Assembly (NCBI RefSeq): GCF_008017805.1
Contig: NZ_VRTT01000008.1
Span: 62,001-126,000, forward strand
DNA length: 64,000 nucleotides
Source of the DNA: Paenibacillus sp. N3.4
Lineage (GTDB): Bacteria > Bacillota > Bacilli > Paenibacillales > NBRC-103111
Direction of reading: 5' to 3'
This document shows, piece after piece, positions 17,165 to 27,160 of the stretch. The notes under the pieces are model-generated. The model was not told the origin of the DNA. It made no database searches and saw only the letters and a program-made list of their open reading frames with translations. The translations under genes and the position numbers were made by a program. Within the stretch, counting starts at the first letter, position 1. Each line of letters starts with the position of its first letter.

Positions 17165-20100
17165 TTACTGTAAAATTTGCAAAGCAATCATCACCAGGTC
17201 AGCCAAATCAATGATGAAGTCGCCATTTACGTCCGCTGACTTGATTAAATCCCAATCCTCACTGTCTTTCGTTTTACCGTAATTAGCAGCTACCATAGCC
17301 AAATCGCCAATACTAATTTTGCCGTCACCGTTTATGTCCCCAGACATTGGGATAATGACGGATACCGTAAAGTCATGCAGAGCAGCATTCAACTCAGCAA
17401 AAGCTTGATCCACTTGCTGCTGTGTTGCTGCAGAATCGTTCGCTACCGCTCTAGCTCTGTCAATAACTGCTTGCAGTGTCGCTTTGGAGCCTACAGGATA
17501 TTGACCGATTTGCGTACCTTCCGTTGCCGTATTATGCTTCGTTTGAGCGTCAGCAATCAACGTGTTCAATGCCGTTTTAACAACAGGAGCTTGGGTATTC
17601 ACAGATGCTGTGAACACTTGCAATGCTGCGGTCAAATCAGCCGCTGCTTGATCCACTTGCTGTTGAGTAGATGCTGTATGATTCGCAACAACTGCAGCTT
17701 GATCGATAGCTGCTTGCAGTGTAGCTTTCGATCCTGCCGGATACTGACCGACTTGGTTGCCTTCCTCGGCCGCATCAAGCGTCGTTTGGGCGTCAGTAAT
17801 TTTACCTGCGAGTGCCGTTTTATCCACAGGGATTAGACTAATCAGTACATTGTGGGAATTACCGGATAAGTGTGTCTCCACACCATCGCCATTTGCAACA
17901 GTAACATTTGACAACACAATCGCCGTGGTTGCTGACGCAGTCACCGATTTAGCTTTCCAGTGCAGTGTCAACAAATCCCCGTTAGGATTCGCAGCGTTTG
18001 CTCCTGTAATTGCCGCAATGAATCGGATTTGGCCCGGCTTATCAGACTCTTTCAAAATCTGGAAACCGTCCTTCGCAGAATGGGCCGAGATATATTCCAG
18101 CTTATCTGGATCATAAGTAAGTGTCAGATCCTGAGCAAATACACTCTGCGTCAAGCCACTTAACCCATAGGTATCGGTAAATGATTGTCCTGCCAGTACA
18201 GAACTCGTGCCAGTTAATACCGCCGCCGGGCCCGTAGGAATCTCCGTTTGTCCACTGATTGTAATTTGAACTTCTCCCTGAACGCCGCTAGCGCCATTTG
18301 CCGTTGCCACAACTTTGACAGTACCGTCTTTTTGTGCCGTCAACAAACCATCAGCACTAATTGTAGCCAAGTCCGTCTGTTTGTTATCGGCATCGTAAAC
18401 TGCCCAAGTTACCGACTTGTCGGTTGCTTTTGCAGGTTCAACCGCTGCTGACATTTTCAAAGTGCCTCCTTTTTGAGTAATCGATGTTATGCCGTTCGCC
18501 CCAGTCACGGTTACCCTGGTTGCAGCTATACCCGACTGCAGCGTGATCTGATCGCCGGCAGACAAGGTCACGGTTTGCGGCAGTGTTGCAGTGAGTGTCG
18601 TTCCATCCAACGCTACTGCTGATCCTTCAACGTTTCGACCGTTTACACTTACCGACCAACCTGTGTTAGACGTATCGGCAGGTACGGAAACCGAGAAGGT
18701 TTTCAGATCAAGTGTTCCAGACGCGACGTTAATGCTGTCACTCTGTCCATTGTTATCCCTCTTCTGGTTGAATGTGCCGTATCCGTTCGCAGCTGTAAAG
18801 AACGATTTGTGATCATTAGGCTGCCAAGTCGGTGCGAAGCCTATAGCTTGATGCGGAGCATCATAGTTAAAGCCCTGCAGAGCAAGCAGCAGTGACCATG
18901 ACGACAACGTACGCCCGTACCATTGTCCACATTCGTCATCGCCAAATGGGTTTCCGGTGCCGTCGCCAATTCCACATTCGCCGAAACTCATGTAAGGTTG
19001 GTTTCTGAGTCGGCCGTCGTAACGGTTTGACGCAGCATTCACTACATTAAGACCCTCGTCAAGCAGCCCGCGCTGAATCATTGTTGCAGCAGCCGAATAC
19101 TCGAAGCCCGACATAACCTCGTCGAAATACATAATGCTGTTGGACGGTCTATCGTTGCCCGGCCATGTTGCCATCACCAGTCCAGCGTCATTAGGCTCGA
19201 CGTAAGTGCGATATTGGTGCGTATAATTGATGAAATTATCATAGAAGTTATTCTTGTAGAGGTTTTTGAGCGCTAAAGTCATATGCGCCGGATCATAAAT
19301 GTCGCCCAAACCTAATTGTGTGGACCACCACTGGCCAAGCAGCATGTCGATTTCAGAGCCATTCCCGATAAAATTCGTGGCGCCGCTTCCGCCTTGTGAC
19401 TTTTCATCATAGTACTGGCCGTTCCACAGCATAGTTTCCTGGTTCGTTCTTCCTAAGCTGTAAATACTGTTGTATTTGGCCTCAGCTACTGTGTCACCGG
19501 CTGCTTTAGCCAAATGTGCAGACGCGTTTACCGCAGCCAGATACATGGAACCGAGCCATGAATTCATTGTTGGCGAGCCCGCATCGAGAGTAGTTAAAGC
19601 TCCACCTTGCAGGATACCGTTTCCGTTAGGATCATGATGGATGATGACGTAATCCATAGCACCCTTAATCTTGGTCCAATACGTGTTCAACCAGCTTGGA
19701 TCTGATGACTGAAGGTAGTCACGATAAGCAGAAAGCACGACTCCGGTCTGACCATCGAAAGCGAAGGTGTTTTCATTGTAACGAAATGGCAGCAGCCCAG
19801 ACGCTGTTTCAGCGTTTAACCATTGTTGGTCAAACATCTGACCGAGTTGAGGCCACAGACGAGAATGAGCCTGAGCATAGTGCCATACGTGGTTTGGCAT
19901 ATTGACACAGCATCCGTAACCTTCCCATCCGCCGAAGAAACCATTCTTCGCCCAGAACACTGTAGGCGTGTGAAGCAACGCCGTAGCGGAAGTAAGTCGG
20001 TCTAGTACATATTGCGGTATATTCGAGCTGTACAGCGTATTGTGATAGAGCTCAGTTTGAGCCTGTAGGCTGGTTAAGTTGCTTGTCACATACTGATCAA

Positions 20101-22720
20101 CTTCAGATGCGTTATTCCACCAATTCGTGTACTGCATTCCCTCTCCGCCGAAGTTTCTGTCAGGGTTCGTTGGGAAGTACCAGCTCAGAAGGACTTTCAC
20201 TTGCTTGGTTTCGCCAGGCGCAAGCGTTAGGCTGGACGTCAATGCGCCATCAACTGTAGTTCCAGTCTGCGGGCTGGAGGCACTATTCGCCCCTGTCACA
20301 CTGCCGCTTGCAAATGCCGTTTGCAGCGCGTCCAGTGTATTCCATGAGGCTGTTCCAGCTGTTTGTGGTCCTAAGACTGACAATGTCATGCTGCCTTTGG
20401 TGCCAGTCATCTGCAGATGCGAAGCATTGCTGCCGATTTGCAGCGTATTGCTATTGCTGCCATAACCGCTGAAGTCGCGCTTGTTCGTCCCGCTGATCGA
20501 GCTGATTCCATTGAATCCAACCGCATTTTGCTGCGATGCAAGCAGTGACACGTCCACTGTGCTTGTTGATAGATTCGTAAAAGTCATTGTATAGATCGCT
20601 GTCGGGATTCCCGAATCCTTCATATTCCCAGGAATCATTGGATTGAAAACTTCCTGGCTAACTTGAACAGGCAATTGATCATCTTGGAAATTGTACTTTC
20701 CTAACGGATATTCACCTTGGAAAGTCAACGATTTCATCGGATTAAATGTCCCTACGGCTGTTGTTTGGAGTGCCTTTACAACAGGTTGACCTCCCTTCGA
20801 CTGAGCACGTACTGCGAAGAAACTGTTCGGCACGATGCCTGTCGTACGATTGCGGAATGTATCATCGCTGTTGAAAATCCACGCCTCGCTGCGCTCCCCC
20901 GTACCGAAGTGTCGGATGCCGCCAGCACCAATCGGCCCAACCGGGAATTGAATAGCGGTCAACTGCGTTCCTGAGTACGTGATTGTAGAACCTCGTCCGT
21001 AAAGATCTTGAGCCGGACGATGGAAGGCGATATTCGAAGCTGGTGTAGATTCCGATCCGTCGGTTCCTACGGTCGTTATTCGGTAGTAATAGGCTGTGTT
21101 AGCCTGACCGGTACTGTCATGATAAGAAGTTGCCGTTAAAACGTTGTCATTCAGTTTGATAAAACCATTTTGTGAATCGGTTGATCTATACACGTTGTAT
21201 CCAGCAACCTGTGACTCTATGACTGGCTGCCATGTGAGATCATTTGAAGTGTCGCCAACAGTGATATTCAAAGCTTTTGGCATAGCCGGAATATTCACCC
21301 ATATGTCGTCTAACGTCACGTGACCCCAACTGCTGTTGGAATTGTCAAACATCTTGAAGAAAATCTTTTGACCGAGATACGCCGACAAATCCAGCGAGCG
21401 AAGTTGCATAGTCTCAGCGTTAGCGCCTTGCATCTTGCCAACTTCACGGCAGCTGTTAGCTTGCGACGTGTCTACCGTACAAGCCGCTACGTATGTGTTG
21501 GTCCCGTTCCCACCGCCTACTAGCATCGAGACCGTTGGACGCGTAAGCGTGACCTGCGGGGAAACAACCACCGCATTATAGGTATCGGCATAGGTCGTAC
21601 CTCCACCCTCCAGTGTCGACAAGAAATACTTGCCTTCCTTGTTATACGGAGTAGTCGCATTATTATGAAAAAAGGCATTGCTTGCGAGAATCGGTATATT
21701 CGATGGGTTGGATACCACATTCCAGCCTTCAAGCGTCCCGCTCTCAAACCCCCAATGGCTGCCATTTAGCCCTGCCTGGGCCCCTGCCGTGATTAATGTG
21801 TTGTCCAAATGGAAGACATTCGATTTAAACGTTTTTACTGCGCCTGAAGTATCTGTAAGCGAGACGTACAAGTACCAGTCTCCAACCACGCCGGATTGAG
21901 TGAGCATATCTCCATTTGCAAAGGACGTCCAAGCCCCGTCTGGTGAAGTGCTGTTTTTCGTCCATTGATATTTCAAGGTCGAAGTATCGGCAAGTCTCGC
22001 CGTTACGACAGTTGAAACACTTTTCACCGGAGCATCATTTCCATTCAAACTGAAATTCGCGCTCGCAGCTGCAGGCGCCGAATTATCCGTGGCCACTACA
22101 TTATCATATTGAACTGTCCCCCCATAAGAACCCAGCCCGAATTGACCGGATGCGAATGAGGTATCGGTTGCATCGATAATCGGTGTGGTTGCCCCGTCCA
22201 AATATATTTTAATGCTGCTTCCGGATGTGACGACCTTCAGATGATACGTTTGATCCGTCGTAAGGGTTTGATTTACAGTCTTTATTGGCGCATACTCATT
22301 ATTAGTAAATTTAAATAATTTTACGACATTTGTGGAGGCCCCTGAATCGAGTGTAACTGCGTACGCATCCTTTCCATCACTGCTACTTCTAAAATACAGA
22401 TGCCCTGCTGCTTTAGCTGTTAACAGTTTGATATCCGCTTCGTAGGTGAAGTCACTACTTACAGCACTCTGTCTTACTAATAGTCCATCAGCAGTAGAAA
22501 CCCCCTGTGCGGCAGTACCCGTATTCGTCCATGACCCGCTGACACTATTCCAATTCGTCAGCGTTCCCGTATTAAAGTCATCGCTAAAAATTGGGCTGGA
22601 AGCAGTTGCCGCAGATGCGACTTGCACGGCCCCTATGGGGAGGACGACTGCATTCATCATCGAAAATAAAACGGAGCAAGACAAACATAAGCTAACCAGA
22701 TTCTTACTACTGATCTTCAC
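17165..22720 (-). CDS. Secreted GH116-type glycosidase with cohesin, FIVAR and dockerin modules (1851 aa)
   Basis: GTG at 22720 is chosen as start because AGGAGG lies seven bases upstream; the longer ATG (22756) has no such site. Approximate modules: signal peptide 1-38 (cleavage near ASA), concanavalin-like binding domain 40-215, Ig-like segment, second carbohydrate-binding-like domain, fibronectin III 482-572, GH116 (DUF608 plus alpha/alpha barrel) 575-1300, Big_2-like Ig 1400-1494, cohesin 1495-1632, two FIVAR helical repeats 1633-1713 and 1714-1793, type I dockerin 1794-1851 (two calcium loops, [12 protein letters not shown] and [12 protein letters not shown]). GH116 identity rests on [49 protein letters not shown] and [17 protein letters not shown]. 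Family members are beta-glucosidases, beta-xylosidases or glucosylceramidases; the substrate here is open. Cohesin and dockerin in one chain is unusual. Confidence 0.85.
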   Translation of the reverse strand: MKISSKNLVSLCLSCSVLFSMMNAVVLPIGAVQVASAATASSPIFSDDFNTGTLTNWNSVSGSWTNTGTAAQGVSTADGLLVRQSAVSSDFTYEADIKLLTAKAAGHLYFRSSSDGKDAYAVTLDSGASTNVVKLFKFTNNEYAPIKTVNQTLTTDQTYHLKVVTSGSSIKIYLDGATTPIIDATDTSFASGQFGLGSYGGTVQYDNVVATDNSAPAAASANFSLNGNDAPVKSVSTVVTARLADTSTLKYQWTKNSTSPDGAWTSFANGDMLTQSGVVGDWYLYVSLTDTSGAVKTFKSNVFHLDNTLITAGAQAGLNGSHWGFESGTLEGWNVVSNPSNIPILASNAFFHNNATTPYNKEGKYFLSTLEGGGTTYADTYNAVVVSPQVTLTRPTVSMLVGGGNGTNTYVAACTVDTSQANSCREVGKMQGANAETMQLRSLDLSAYLGQKIFFKMFDNSNSSWGHVTLDDIWVNIPAMPKALNITVGDTSNDLTWQPVIESQVAGYNVYRSTDSQNGFIKLNDNVLTATSYHDSTGQANTAYYYRITTVGTDGSESTPASNIAFHRPAQDLYGRGSTITYSGTQLTAIQFPVGPIGAGGIRHFGTGERSEAWIFNSDDTFRNRTTGIVPNSFFAVRAQSKGGQPVVKALQTTAVGTFNPMKSLTFQGEYPLGKYNFQDDQLPVQVSQEVFNPMIPGNMKDSGIPTAIYTMTFTNLSTSTVDVSLLASQQNAVGFNGISSISGTNKRDFSGYGSNSNTLQIGSNASHLQMTGTKGSMTLSVLGPQTAGTASWNTLDALQTAFASGSVTGANSASSPQTGTTVDGALTSSLTLAPGETKQVKVLLSWYFPTNPDRNFGGEGMQYTNWWNNASEVDQYVTSNLTSLQAQTELYHNTLYSSNIPQYVLDRLTSATALLHTPTVFWAKNGFFGGWEGYGCCVNMPNHVWHYAQAHSRLWPQLGQMFDQQWLNAETASGLLPFRYNENTFAFDGQTGVVLSAYRDYLQSSDPSWLNTYWTKIKGAMDYVIIHHDPNGNGILQGGALTTLDAGSPTMNSWLGSMYLAAVNASAHLAKAAGDTVAEAKYNSIYSLGRTNQETMLWNGQYYDEKSQGGSGATNFIGNGSEIDMLLGQWWSTQLGLGDIYDPAHMTLALKNLYKNNFYDNFINYTHQYRTYVEPNDAGLVMATWPGNDRPSNSIMYFDEVMSGFEYSAAATMIQRGLLDEGLNVVNAASNRYDGRLRNQPYMSFGECGIGDGTGNPFGDDECGQWYGRTLSSWSLLLALQGFNYDAPHQAIGFAPTWQPNDHKSFFTAANGYGTFNQKRDNNGQSDSINVASGTLDLKTFSVSVPADTSNTGWSVSVNGRNVEGSAVALDGTTLTATLPQTVTLSAGDQITLQSGIAATRVTVTGANGITSITQKGGTLKMSAAVEPAKATDKSVTWAVYDADNKQTDLATISADGLLTAQKDGTVKVVATANGASGVQGEVQITISGQTEIPTGPAAVLTGTSSVLAGQSFTDTYGLSGLTQSVFAQDLTLTYDPDKLEYISAHSAKDGFQILKESDKPGQIRFIAAITGANAANPNGDLLTLHWKAKSVTASATTAIVLSNVTVANGDGVETHLSGNSHNVLISLIPVDKTALAGKITDAQTTLDAAEEGNQVGQYPAGSKATLQAAIDQAAVVANHTASTQQQVDQAAADLTAALQVFTASVNTQAPVVKTALNTLIADAQTKHNTATEGTQIGQYPVGSKATLQAVIDRARAVANDSAATQQQVDQAFAELNAALHDFTVSVIIPMSGDINGDGKISIGDLAMVAANYGKTKDSEDWDLIKSADVNGDFIIDLADLVMIALQILQ

Positions 22721-22775
22721 TGAAACTCCTCCTAATGATTCAAAATTCCATTTCATAACTAATATACCCTAATTT

Positions 22776-22789
22776 TGTAAGCGATTTCA
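22776..22789 (-). promoter_or_regulatory. Catabolite-responsive element (cre) before the GH116 gene
   Basis: TGAAATCGCTTACA on the minus strand matches every position of the CcpA consensus TGWAANCGNTNWCA. It lies about 56 bases upstream of the GTG start, with a TATATT -10-like box between. A CcpA complex here would cover the -35 region, so glucose repression of this secreted glycosidase is expected. Confidence 0.8.
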
Positions 22790-23319
22790 TTTTCTGTCGT
22801 GACGTTATTAGAAACCAAGGTTTATCTCCTATGTACATCTCACATCCGGCTAACTAATTTGTCGCATAATTTCAAAACATATTGTATCACGACTTATAAA
22901 AAGTATCGTTTTATTGAGGCTTCCCCCCTTTTCTCATTTAAGAACTCAATTACATTGTAATTGCTTCGTTTGTCTTTTGTATTTACAAAAACACGTACTT
23001 CATTTACAATATTCCACACTAGCCCGCTTAAATCAGTCATCTAATTCCTGTTCTCCCAGTACTGCATGGACGCTTTCCTTAACTATCAAACTAATCACAT
23101 TTAGCATTTGACAAGATACATTTAGTATCGAAATAAAATTAATCAATCGATATGAGATTCTCCAAATCTTCACCTATATAGACCTATTTCATTTTCAACA
23201 CCATCCTTAACAGATTATGGTTCCGTACTCCGCGAACTGAAATCTCGGTGGATTAAACCGAATGACCCCATTTTCTGGAGACGACTTGGACAAGATGAAC
23301 AAAGAAAAAACGAGTGATA

Positions 23320-23356
23320 ATAAAGGCTGCACCCACGGTGAAATGGACCACAGCCT
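23320..23356 (+). terminator. Orphan terminator-like hairpin
   Basis: AAAGGCTG (23320-23327) pairs with CAGCCTTT (23349-23356) and is followed by a short T run on the plus strand. No plus-strand gene precedes it, so it may mark a lost element or a small RNA; it is also a possible distal stop for the leftward ROK transcript. Confidence 0.45.
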
Positions 23357-23480
23357 TTTTCATACTCGTTGCCAAACCACCACGAGAACCCACAAGGGGC
23401 AGTGAATCTACGTTGATTTTGAAATAGAAGTTCATCCCTTTGCAAGACTTATTCGATTATTTTGGTTATGTTTGTTTTTC

Positions 23481-23519
23481 AAAAAAAGCCTCTAAATCCA
23501 ACTTTTCGAACTGAAAGGC
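23481..23519 (-). terminator. Weak terminator after the ROK gene
   Basis: On the minus strand GCCTTT pairs with AGAGGC (one mismatch) across a 20-base loop and is followed by seven T. It lies just downstream of the ROK stop at 23526. The stem is short, so confidence is modest. Confidence 0.45.
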
Positions 23520-23525
23520 CGTCTG

Positions 23526-24509
23526 TCATCCTTCGCCTGCCCTTTTTTCAAACATATCCATGGCAACAGATAATCCTGCATAATCTCCAACTTGCTCACC
23601 CAACCCAGCAGGCACAATCTCACATACATCCAGGGACAAAGATAAGGCTTCCTGTCTCAATGTGGTCATGATAATTGGCTCAAGTAGCTCTTGCTGCCGC
23701 CCATAGATACTACCAATAACGATTCTTTCCGGATTGAGTATATCTACCAACATAGCAAGTCCCTGTCCTAACCGGCGACCTACCAGATTAAAAACATGCC
23801 GTGCTAAAGGATCCCCTTCTTGCGCAGCCTTTCCTACCGTTTCAGCAGACAAACCGTCCAAATCGTTCATATTATTACAAAAGGAAGGAGCCTTACCTTC
23901 TAGAATAGCTTTTATCACCATAGTTTGCGCGAGCTTCGCGATACCTCCGCCGCTACAGAAACCTTCAAATGAACCCTCCTTTCCATATCCTAATGGCCCT
24001 TCAGCTTCTAAACGAACATGCCCTACTTCACCGGCCATGTCATTCGTTCCCCTATAAAGCTGCCCGTTAAGAATAAGCCCTGCCCCCATACCCGTACCGA
24101 AAGTAAGAAAAATCATGTTTCTACAGCCTTTCCCTGCACCAAAACGCCACTCGGCTAATGCACAAGCATTCGCATCATTCTGTAAGCCGACCGGAATACC
24201 GTAACGCGCGCGAAAAGGAGTGATCACGTCAATATTATCCCAGCCTGGAAGATTCGGAGGCGAGAGAATGAGTCCAGCCTGGCTGTTTAATGGACCGCCG
24301 CAACTGATGCCTAGCGCCGCAGGTGTCTGCTCAGAATGCCTAGATATTACAGTCTCCAGGGCTACTGTGATGTCATCCATTGCCACTTTCGGCTTAGATG
24401 GAGTCGTGAAGCATATTTTTTCCAAAATAACTACTCGATCTTGTTCCATAGCACCCAAACTCACTGCACATTTTGTTCCACCAATATCGATCGCTGCCAA
24501 CATTGTCAT
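23526..24509 (-). CDS. ROK-family sugar kinase without zinc cysteines
   Basis: Cytoplasmic sugar kinase of the ROK family. It has the phosphate loop DIGGTKCAVSLG, the catalytic region LQNDANACALAEW, the second phosphate block TFGTGMGAGLILNG and EVGHVRL. The usual zinc-binding CGCGxxGC cluster is replaced by GPLGYGKEGSFEGFCSGGG, with only one Cys left, so the protein probably lacks structural zinc. Length 327 aa is close to normal. Its ATG overlaps the SIS gene stop (ATGA). With a SIS isomerase next to it, it may phosphorylate an imported sugar such as an N-acyl-hexosamine or an unusual monosaccharide; the substrate is not determinable. Confidence 0.88.
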   Translation of the reverse strand: MTMLAAIDIGGTKCAVSLGAMEQDRVVILEKICFTTPSKPKVAMDDITVALETVISRHSEQTPAALGISCGGPLNSQAGLILSPPNLPGWDNIDVITPFRARYGIPVGLQNDANACALAEWRFGAGKGCRNMIFLTFGTGMGAGLILNGQLYRGTNDMAGEVGHVRLEAEGPLGYGKEGSFEGFCSGGGIAKLAQTMVIKAILEGKAPSFCNNMNDLDGLSAETVGKAAQEGDPLARHVFNLVGRRLGQGLAMLVDILNPERIVIGSIYGRQQELLEPIIMTTLRQEALSLSLDVCEIVPAGLGEQVGDYAGLSVAMDMFEKRAGEG

Positions 24510-25141
24510 GTAGGAAAAAACGCCTCCTCAAGCATACTGCATAACGCATGATAGATCGGCAGATGCCTCTCTTGGATATCCGATGTTTTTTCCCAAGGCA
24601 CACATATGGCCACATCGCAAAGCGACTTCATTTTAACTCCACTACAACCAGTGAAACCAATGGTTTTCATACCTTGCACCCTGGCAACTTGCAAGGCCCG
24701 GAGTACATTAATAGAGTTACCCGACGTACTAAAAGCAATTAATACATCGCCTGGACGTCCATAACCATACACTTGCTGAGCAAAAATCATTTCCGGAGCA
24801 ACGTCATTTGCATAAGCGCTAATCAAAGCTGTATGACTAATGAGTGAAATCGCCGGCAGCGCACCTTGGAGCCTTTCCGCAAGACCAATGCCCTCTCCCG
24901 GGAATTCACTCTCAAATTGAGATTTGATCAATGCGGACAGTGGCCGATTGGACATAAATCCCTTCATCAATTCTCCAACAACATGCTCGCAATCTGCCGC
25001 ACTTCCACCATTCCCACATAATAGTAGCTTGCCATTTTGATTAAAGGAATTGTATAAAAGTTCATATCCCAATTCAATATCTGGCAAACAATCTCTTAAC
25101 TCTGGATAGCGAGTTGTCATTACACGCAAAATAGCATTCAT
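24506..25141 (-). CDS. SIS-domain sugar isomerase (GmhA-like)
   Basis: A phosphosugar-binding SIS protein of 211 aa, similar in layout to sedoheptulose-7-phosphate isomerase. The N-terminal helix is followed by LLLCGNGGSAADCEHVVGEL, the phosphate-binding loop, and FSTSGNSINVLRALQVA, the second SIS loop. AAGGAGG precedes the ATG. Cytoplasmic. It overlaps the ROK gene and follows a ribulokinase fragment and a sugar-binding lipoprotein, so here it more likely serves sugar catabolism than heptose synthesis. An aldose-ketose phosphate isomerase role or a DiaA-like non-enzymatic role are both possible. Confidence 0.85.
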   Translation of the reverse strand: MNAILRVMTTRYPELRDCLPDIELGYELLYNSFNQNGKLLLCGNGGSAADCEHVVGELMKGFMSNRPLSALIKSQFESEFPGEGIGLAERLQGALPAISLISHTALISAYANDVAPEMIFAQQVYGYGRPGDVLIAFSTSGNSINVLRALQVARVQGMKTIGFTGCSGVKMKSLCDVAICVPWEKTSDIQERHLPIYHALCSMLEEAFFPT

Positions 25142-25184
25142 TCAACAGTGCCTCCTTTTTTACAAAGATAACCTCTGCCCTTGT

Positions 25185-25407
25185 TTATACGTCTTGCCTT
25201 AACTGAACCCGCTTCAATCCCTTCATTACATCACAGCCACCCCGGCCGAATAGCTCATGTAGACGGTTATATTCAAGGTATAACTCATCATAAACATGGC
25301 TATGTTCATTGATTGGCCTATAGCTTTCTTGACGAACACGGGTCATACGAGAAGCCGCTTCCACAATACTCGCATAACCGCCACGTTCAGTACCTGCAGC
25401 AACTGTC
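25185..25407 (-). pseudogene. C-terminal fragment of a ribulokinase (FGGY kinase)
   Basis: The minus-strand translation reads TVAAGTERGGYASIVEAA, then VYDELYLEYNRLHELFGRGG and CDVMKGLKR, ending at TAA 25185. The Y-ELY-EY-RLH-FG pattern and the ending are those of L-ribulokinase (AraB type). Only the last 70 or so residues of a roughly 550-residue protein remain. The fragment begins exactly where the binding-protein gene at 25408 ends, with an in-frame stop just upstream, so a deletion joined the two and removed the kinase body and perhaps permease genes. Confidence 0.85.
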
Positions 25408-27000
25408 CTATTTATTTACTCTCGCGAGTGCCGTATTATAAATCGTTTCAATTTCAGTTGCGCCCTTTTCTTTACATTGTTTTATAAAACTATCCCAATC
25501 ATTCAATGCCCCATCATTGATAATGAATCTATCCATATTCAAAGTTAAATACGCATCTAATTGTGTGCGGAGCTGTTTAAGCTTTTCTCGTTCTTCTTTA
25601 TTAAATGGAGGATCGTTGACTTCTCTGAAATTAATACCATCAGCAAGATCCTTGATTGCCTTTTCAGACCACTTTATTAGTTCCGGTGCGGAAGAAGGAA
25701 TAAGAGGATGGTCGTCAGAATAAAGTGCTAAGCCAAGATAACCGGTTCCAAGCGCAGATTGCATCGCACGGAAAGGATCTTGTTTATCCTTAAACTTCGC
25801 TTGCGTCGCTTCAGAAATCTTATATTCGCCACCAGCAAGTGTATAATCAACGTTCTCTATACCAAAGCTTGTCAGATTTGTCCCCTCGTCTCCATACATC
25901 CAGTCTATAATCTTGATAACCTCTTCAGGATACTTCACCTTGGAGCTTATTACGTACATTTCACCAAGATGATCAAGTTGATATACGTTGTTGCGTTTAA
26001 CCCCCTTTTCACTGGCCATTACAGGTAATAATTCGAACTTGGCATCTGGCTCTTTAGCCTGAAGTGCTTTATTAAAGTTTACACCGAAACCATTGTTATC
26101 TTGGTAAAAGAAAGATTTTCCCGTACTTAATTTTTCCACCCATGTTTGTGAAGTTGCTACGGAATAATCAGGATCAAGAAGTTTTTCTTTATAGAGCTTA
26201 TGAAGATAGGTAATAGCATCTTTAAATTCAGGTGAGTAAGGACCAAATTTATATTGCTTTGTAGCTTGCTCAAAATAAATCTTAGTACCTGTAATATTGG
26301 TATATCCACTACCAAAACCAAAAGCAATTGGATTGATCAAATTTTCTGTTCCCGTTTTACCATTCGCTGCACGGCTAGTAAAAGGATAAGAGGCTGGATA
26401 AGCATCTTTAAGTTTCTTGAGTACCTGATATAGTTCATCATAGGTCGTTGGGGTTTTTAAGTTAAGCTTTGTCAACAGATCTGTACGAATCATCGGAAGT
26501 TGACCAGACTGCGTGCTCCATTTGGTTACGAGAGGAAAGCCATATAACTTGCCATCGACTTTTGTCTTATTGATTTCAGGCTTCTGCCCAATAAGTTTTT
26601 GGAAATTCGGCATTTTATCCAGATAGGGTGTGAGGTCTAGGAAAATACTCGAATCAGCGTAGTTCGAAAGATCATTTTGATTAACCATAATCACATCGGG
26701 TATAGAGTTTGTAGCAATTAGGGTTTTCTTCTTATCCTCATAATTACTTTGTGGAACACTTCGTAATTCAAGCTTCACATTTTTTCTTTTTTGAATTTCT
26801 TGAACTATTATCGAATTTACATCTAACGCTTGCGAAGAATGCTCATATCTCATCCATGAAAGCGTTATCAGTTTGGCAGAAACTACTGATGTACTTGCTG
26901 TAACATTTGGCTTGACTAGGCTACTACAACCTGCCAATAAACTTCCCAATAAGGCGAGTGAACAGCAGACGGTTAACATATCTTTTTTTTTAATAACCAT
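25408..27000 (-). CDS. Orphan LplA-type sugar-binding lipoprotein
   Basis: The start is set at 27000 because AAGGAGG lies six bases before that ATG; the frame extends 13 codons further without a ribosome site. Signal peptide with lipobox LAGC, then a family-1 binding protein of about 530 aa (SWMRYEHSSQALDVNSIIV, LTPYLDKMPNFQKLIGQ, FFYQDNNGFGVNFNKALQ). It is a close paralogue of the protein at 35294-36913, block for block including the tail ALARVNK/ALARVK. No permease genes are adjacent; a ribulokinase fragment follows at once. It may use the permeases at 33405-35206, whose binding-protein promoter shares its upstream operator. Confidence 0.9.
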   Translation of the reverse strand: MVIKKKDMLTVCCSLALLGSLLAGCSSLVKPNVTASTSVVSAKLITLSWMRYEHSSQALDVNSIIVQEIQKRKNVKLELRSVPQSNYEDKKKTLIATNSIPDVIMVNQNDLSNYADSSIFLDLTPYLDKMPNFQKLIGQKPEINKTKVDGKLYGFPLVTKWSTQSGQLPMIRTDLLTKLNLKTPTTYDELYQVLKKLKDAYPASYPFTSRAANGKTGTENLINPIAFGFGSGYTNITGTKIYFEQATKQYKFGPYSPEFKDAITYLHKLYKEKLLDPDYSVATSQTWVEKLSTGKSFFYQDNNGFGVNFNKALQAKEPDAKFELLPVMASEKGVKRNNVYQLDHLGEMYVISSKVKYPEEVIKIIDWMYGDEGTNLTSFGIENVDYTLAGGEYKISEATQAKFKDKQDPFRAMQSALGTGYLGLALYSDDHPLIPSSAPELIKWSEKAIKDLADGINFREVNDPPFNKEEREKLKQLRTQLDAYLTLNMDRFIINDGALNDWDSFIKQCKEKGATEIETIYNTALARVNK

Positions 27001-27045
27001 GTTGTTCCTCCTTAACAAATCGGGATTTATTTCTGGCAATTTTAT

Positions 27046-27101
27046 TTTATAGGCTAACAGGCTCTCTTTGAAAGAACCAAAACAGCATTCGATGAACCGT
27101 T
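27046..27101 (-). promoter_or_regulatory. Promoter and GGTTC operator of the orphan binding-protein gene
   Basis: On the minus strand AACGGTTCATCGAATGC is followed by TTTTGGTTCTTTCAAA, then TATAAA as a likely -10. GGTTC is repeated with a 20-base period, typical of the two half-sites of an AraC-domain dimer. The same block order, AACGGTTC then TTTGG then TTCAAA, occurs before the paralogous gene at 36979-37012. The membrane AraC regulator encoded immediately upstream (27161-29497) is the natural candidate. Confidence 0.65.
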
Positions 27102-27160
27102 ATTCCACATTAATCGGGATGAGTCAGTATTCCTTCTTGTTTCAATAGTCTACTTACAGC

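Larger units (their letters stand above)
22790..23525. other. Intergenic region without a convincing gene
   Basis: About 735 bases separate the cre site from the ROK gene end. I see an A/T-rich stretch and two hairpins (listed separately) but no frame with a ribosome site and protein-like composition. The short minus-strand frames at 23215-23445 have no recognisable content and span the hairpin at 23320-23356. Confidence 0.5.

Noticed and set aside
23215-23445. Two overlapping short frames on the minus strand
   Set aside because: No ribosome site or family signature; they cover a terminator-like hairpin and look like noncoding sequence.
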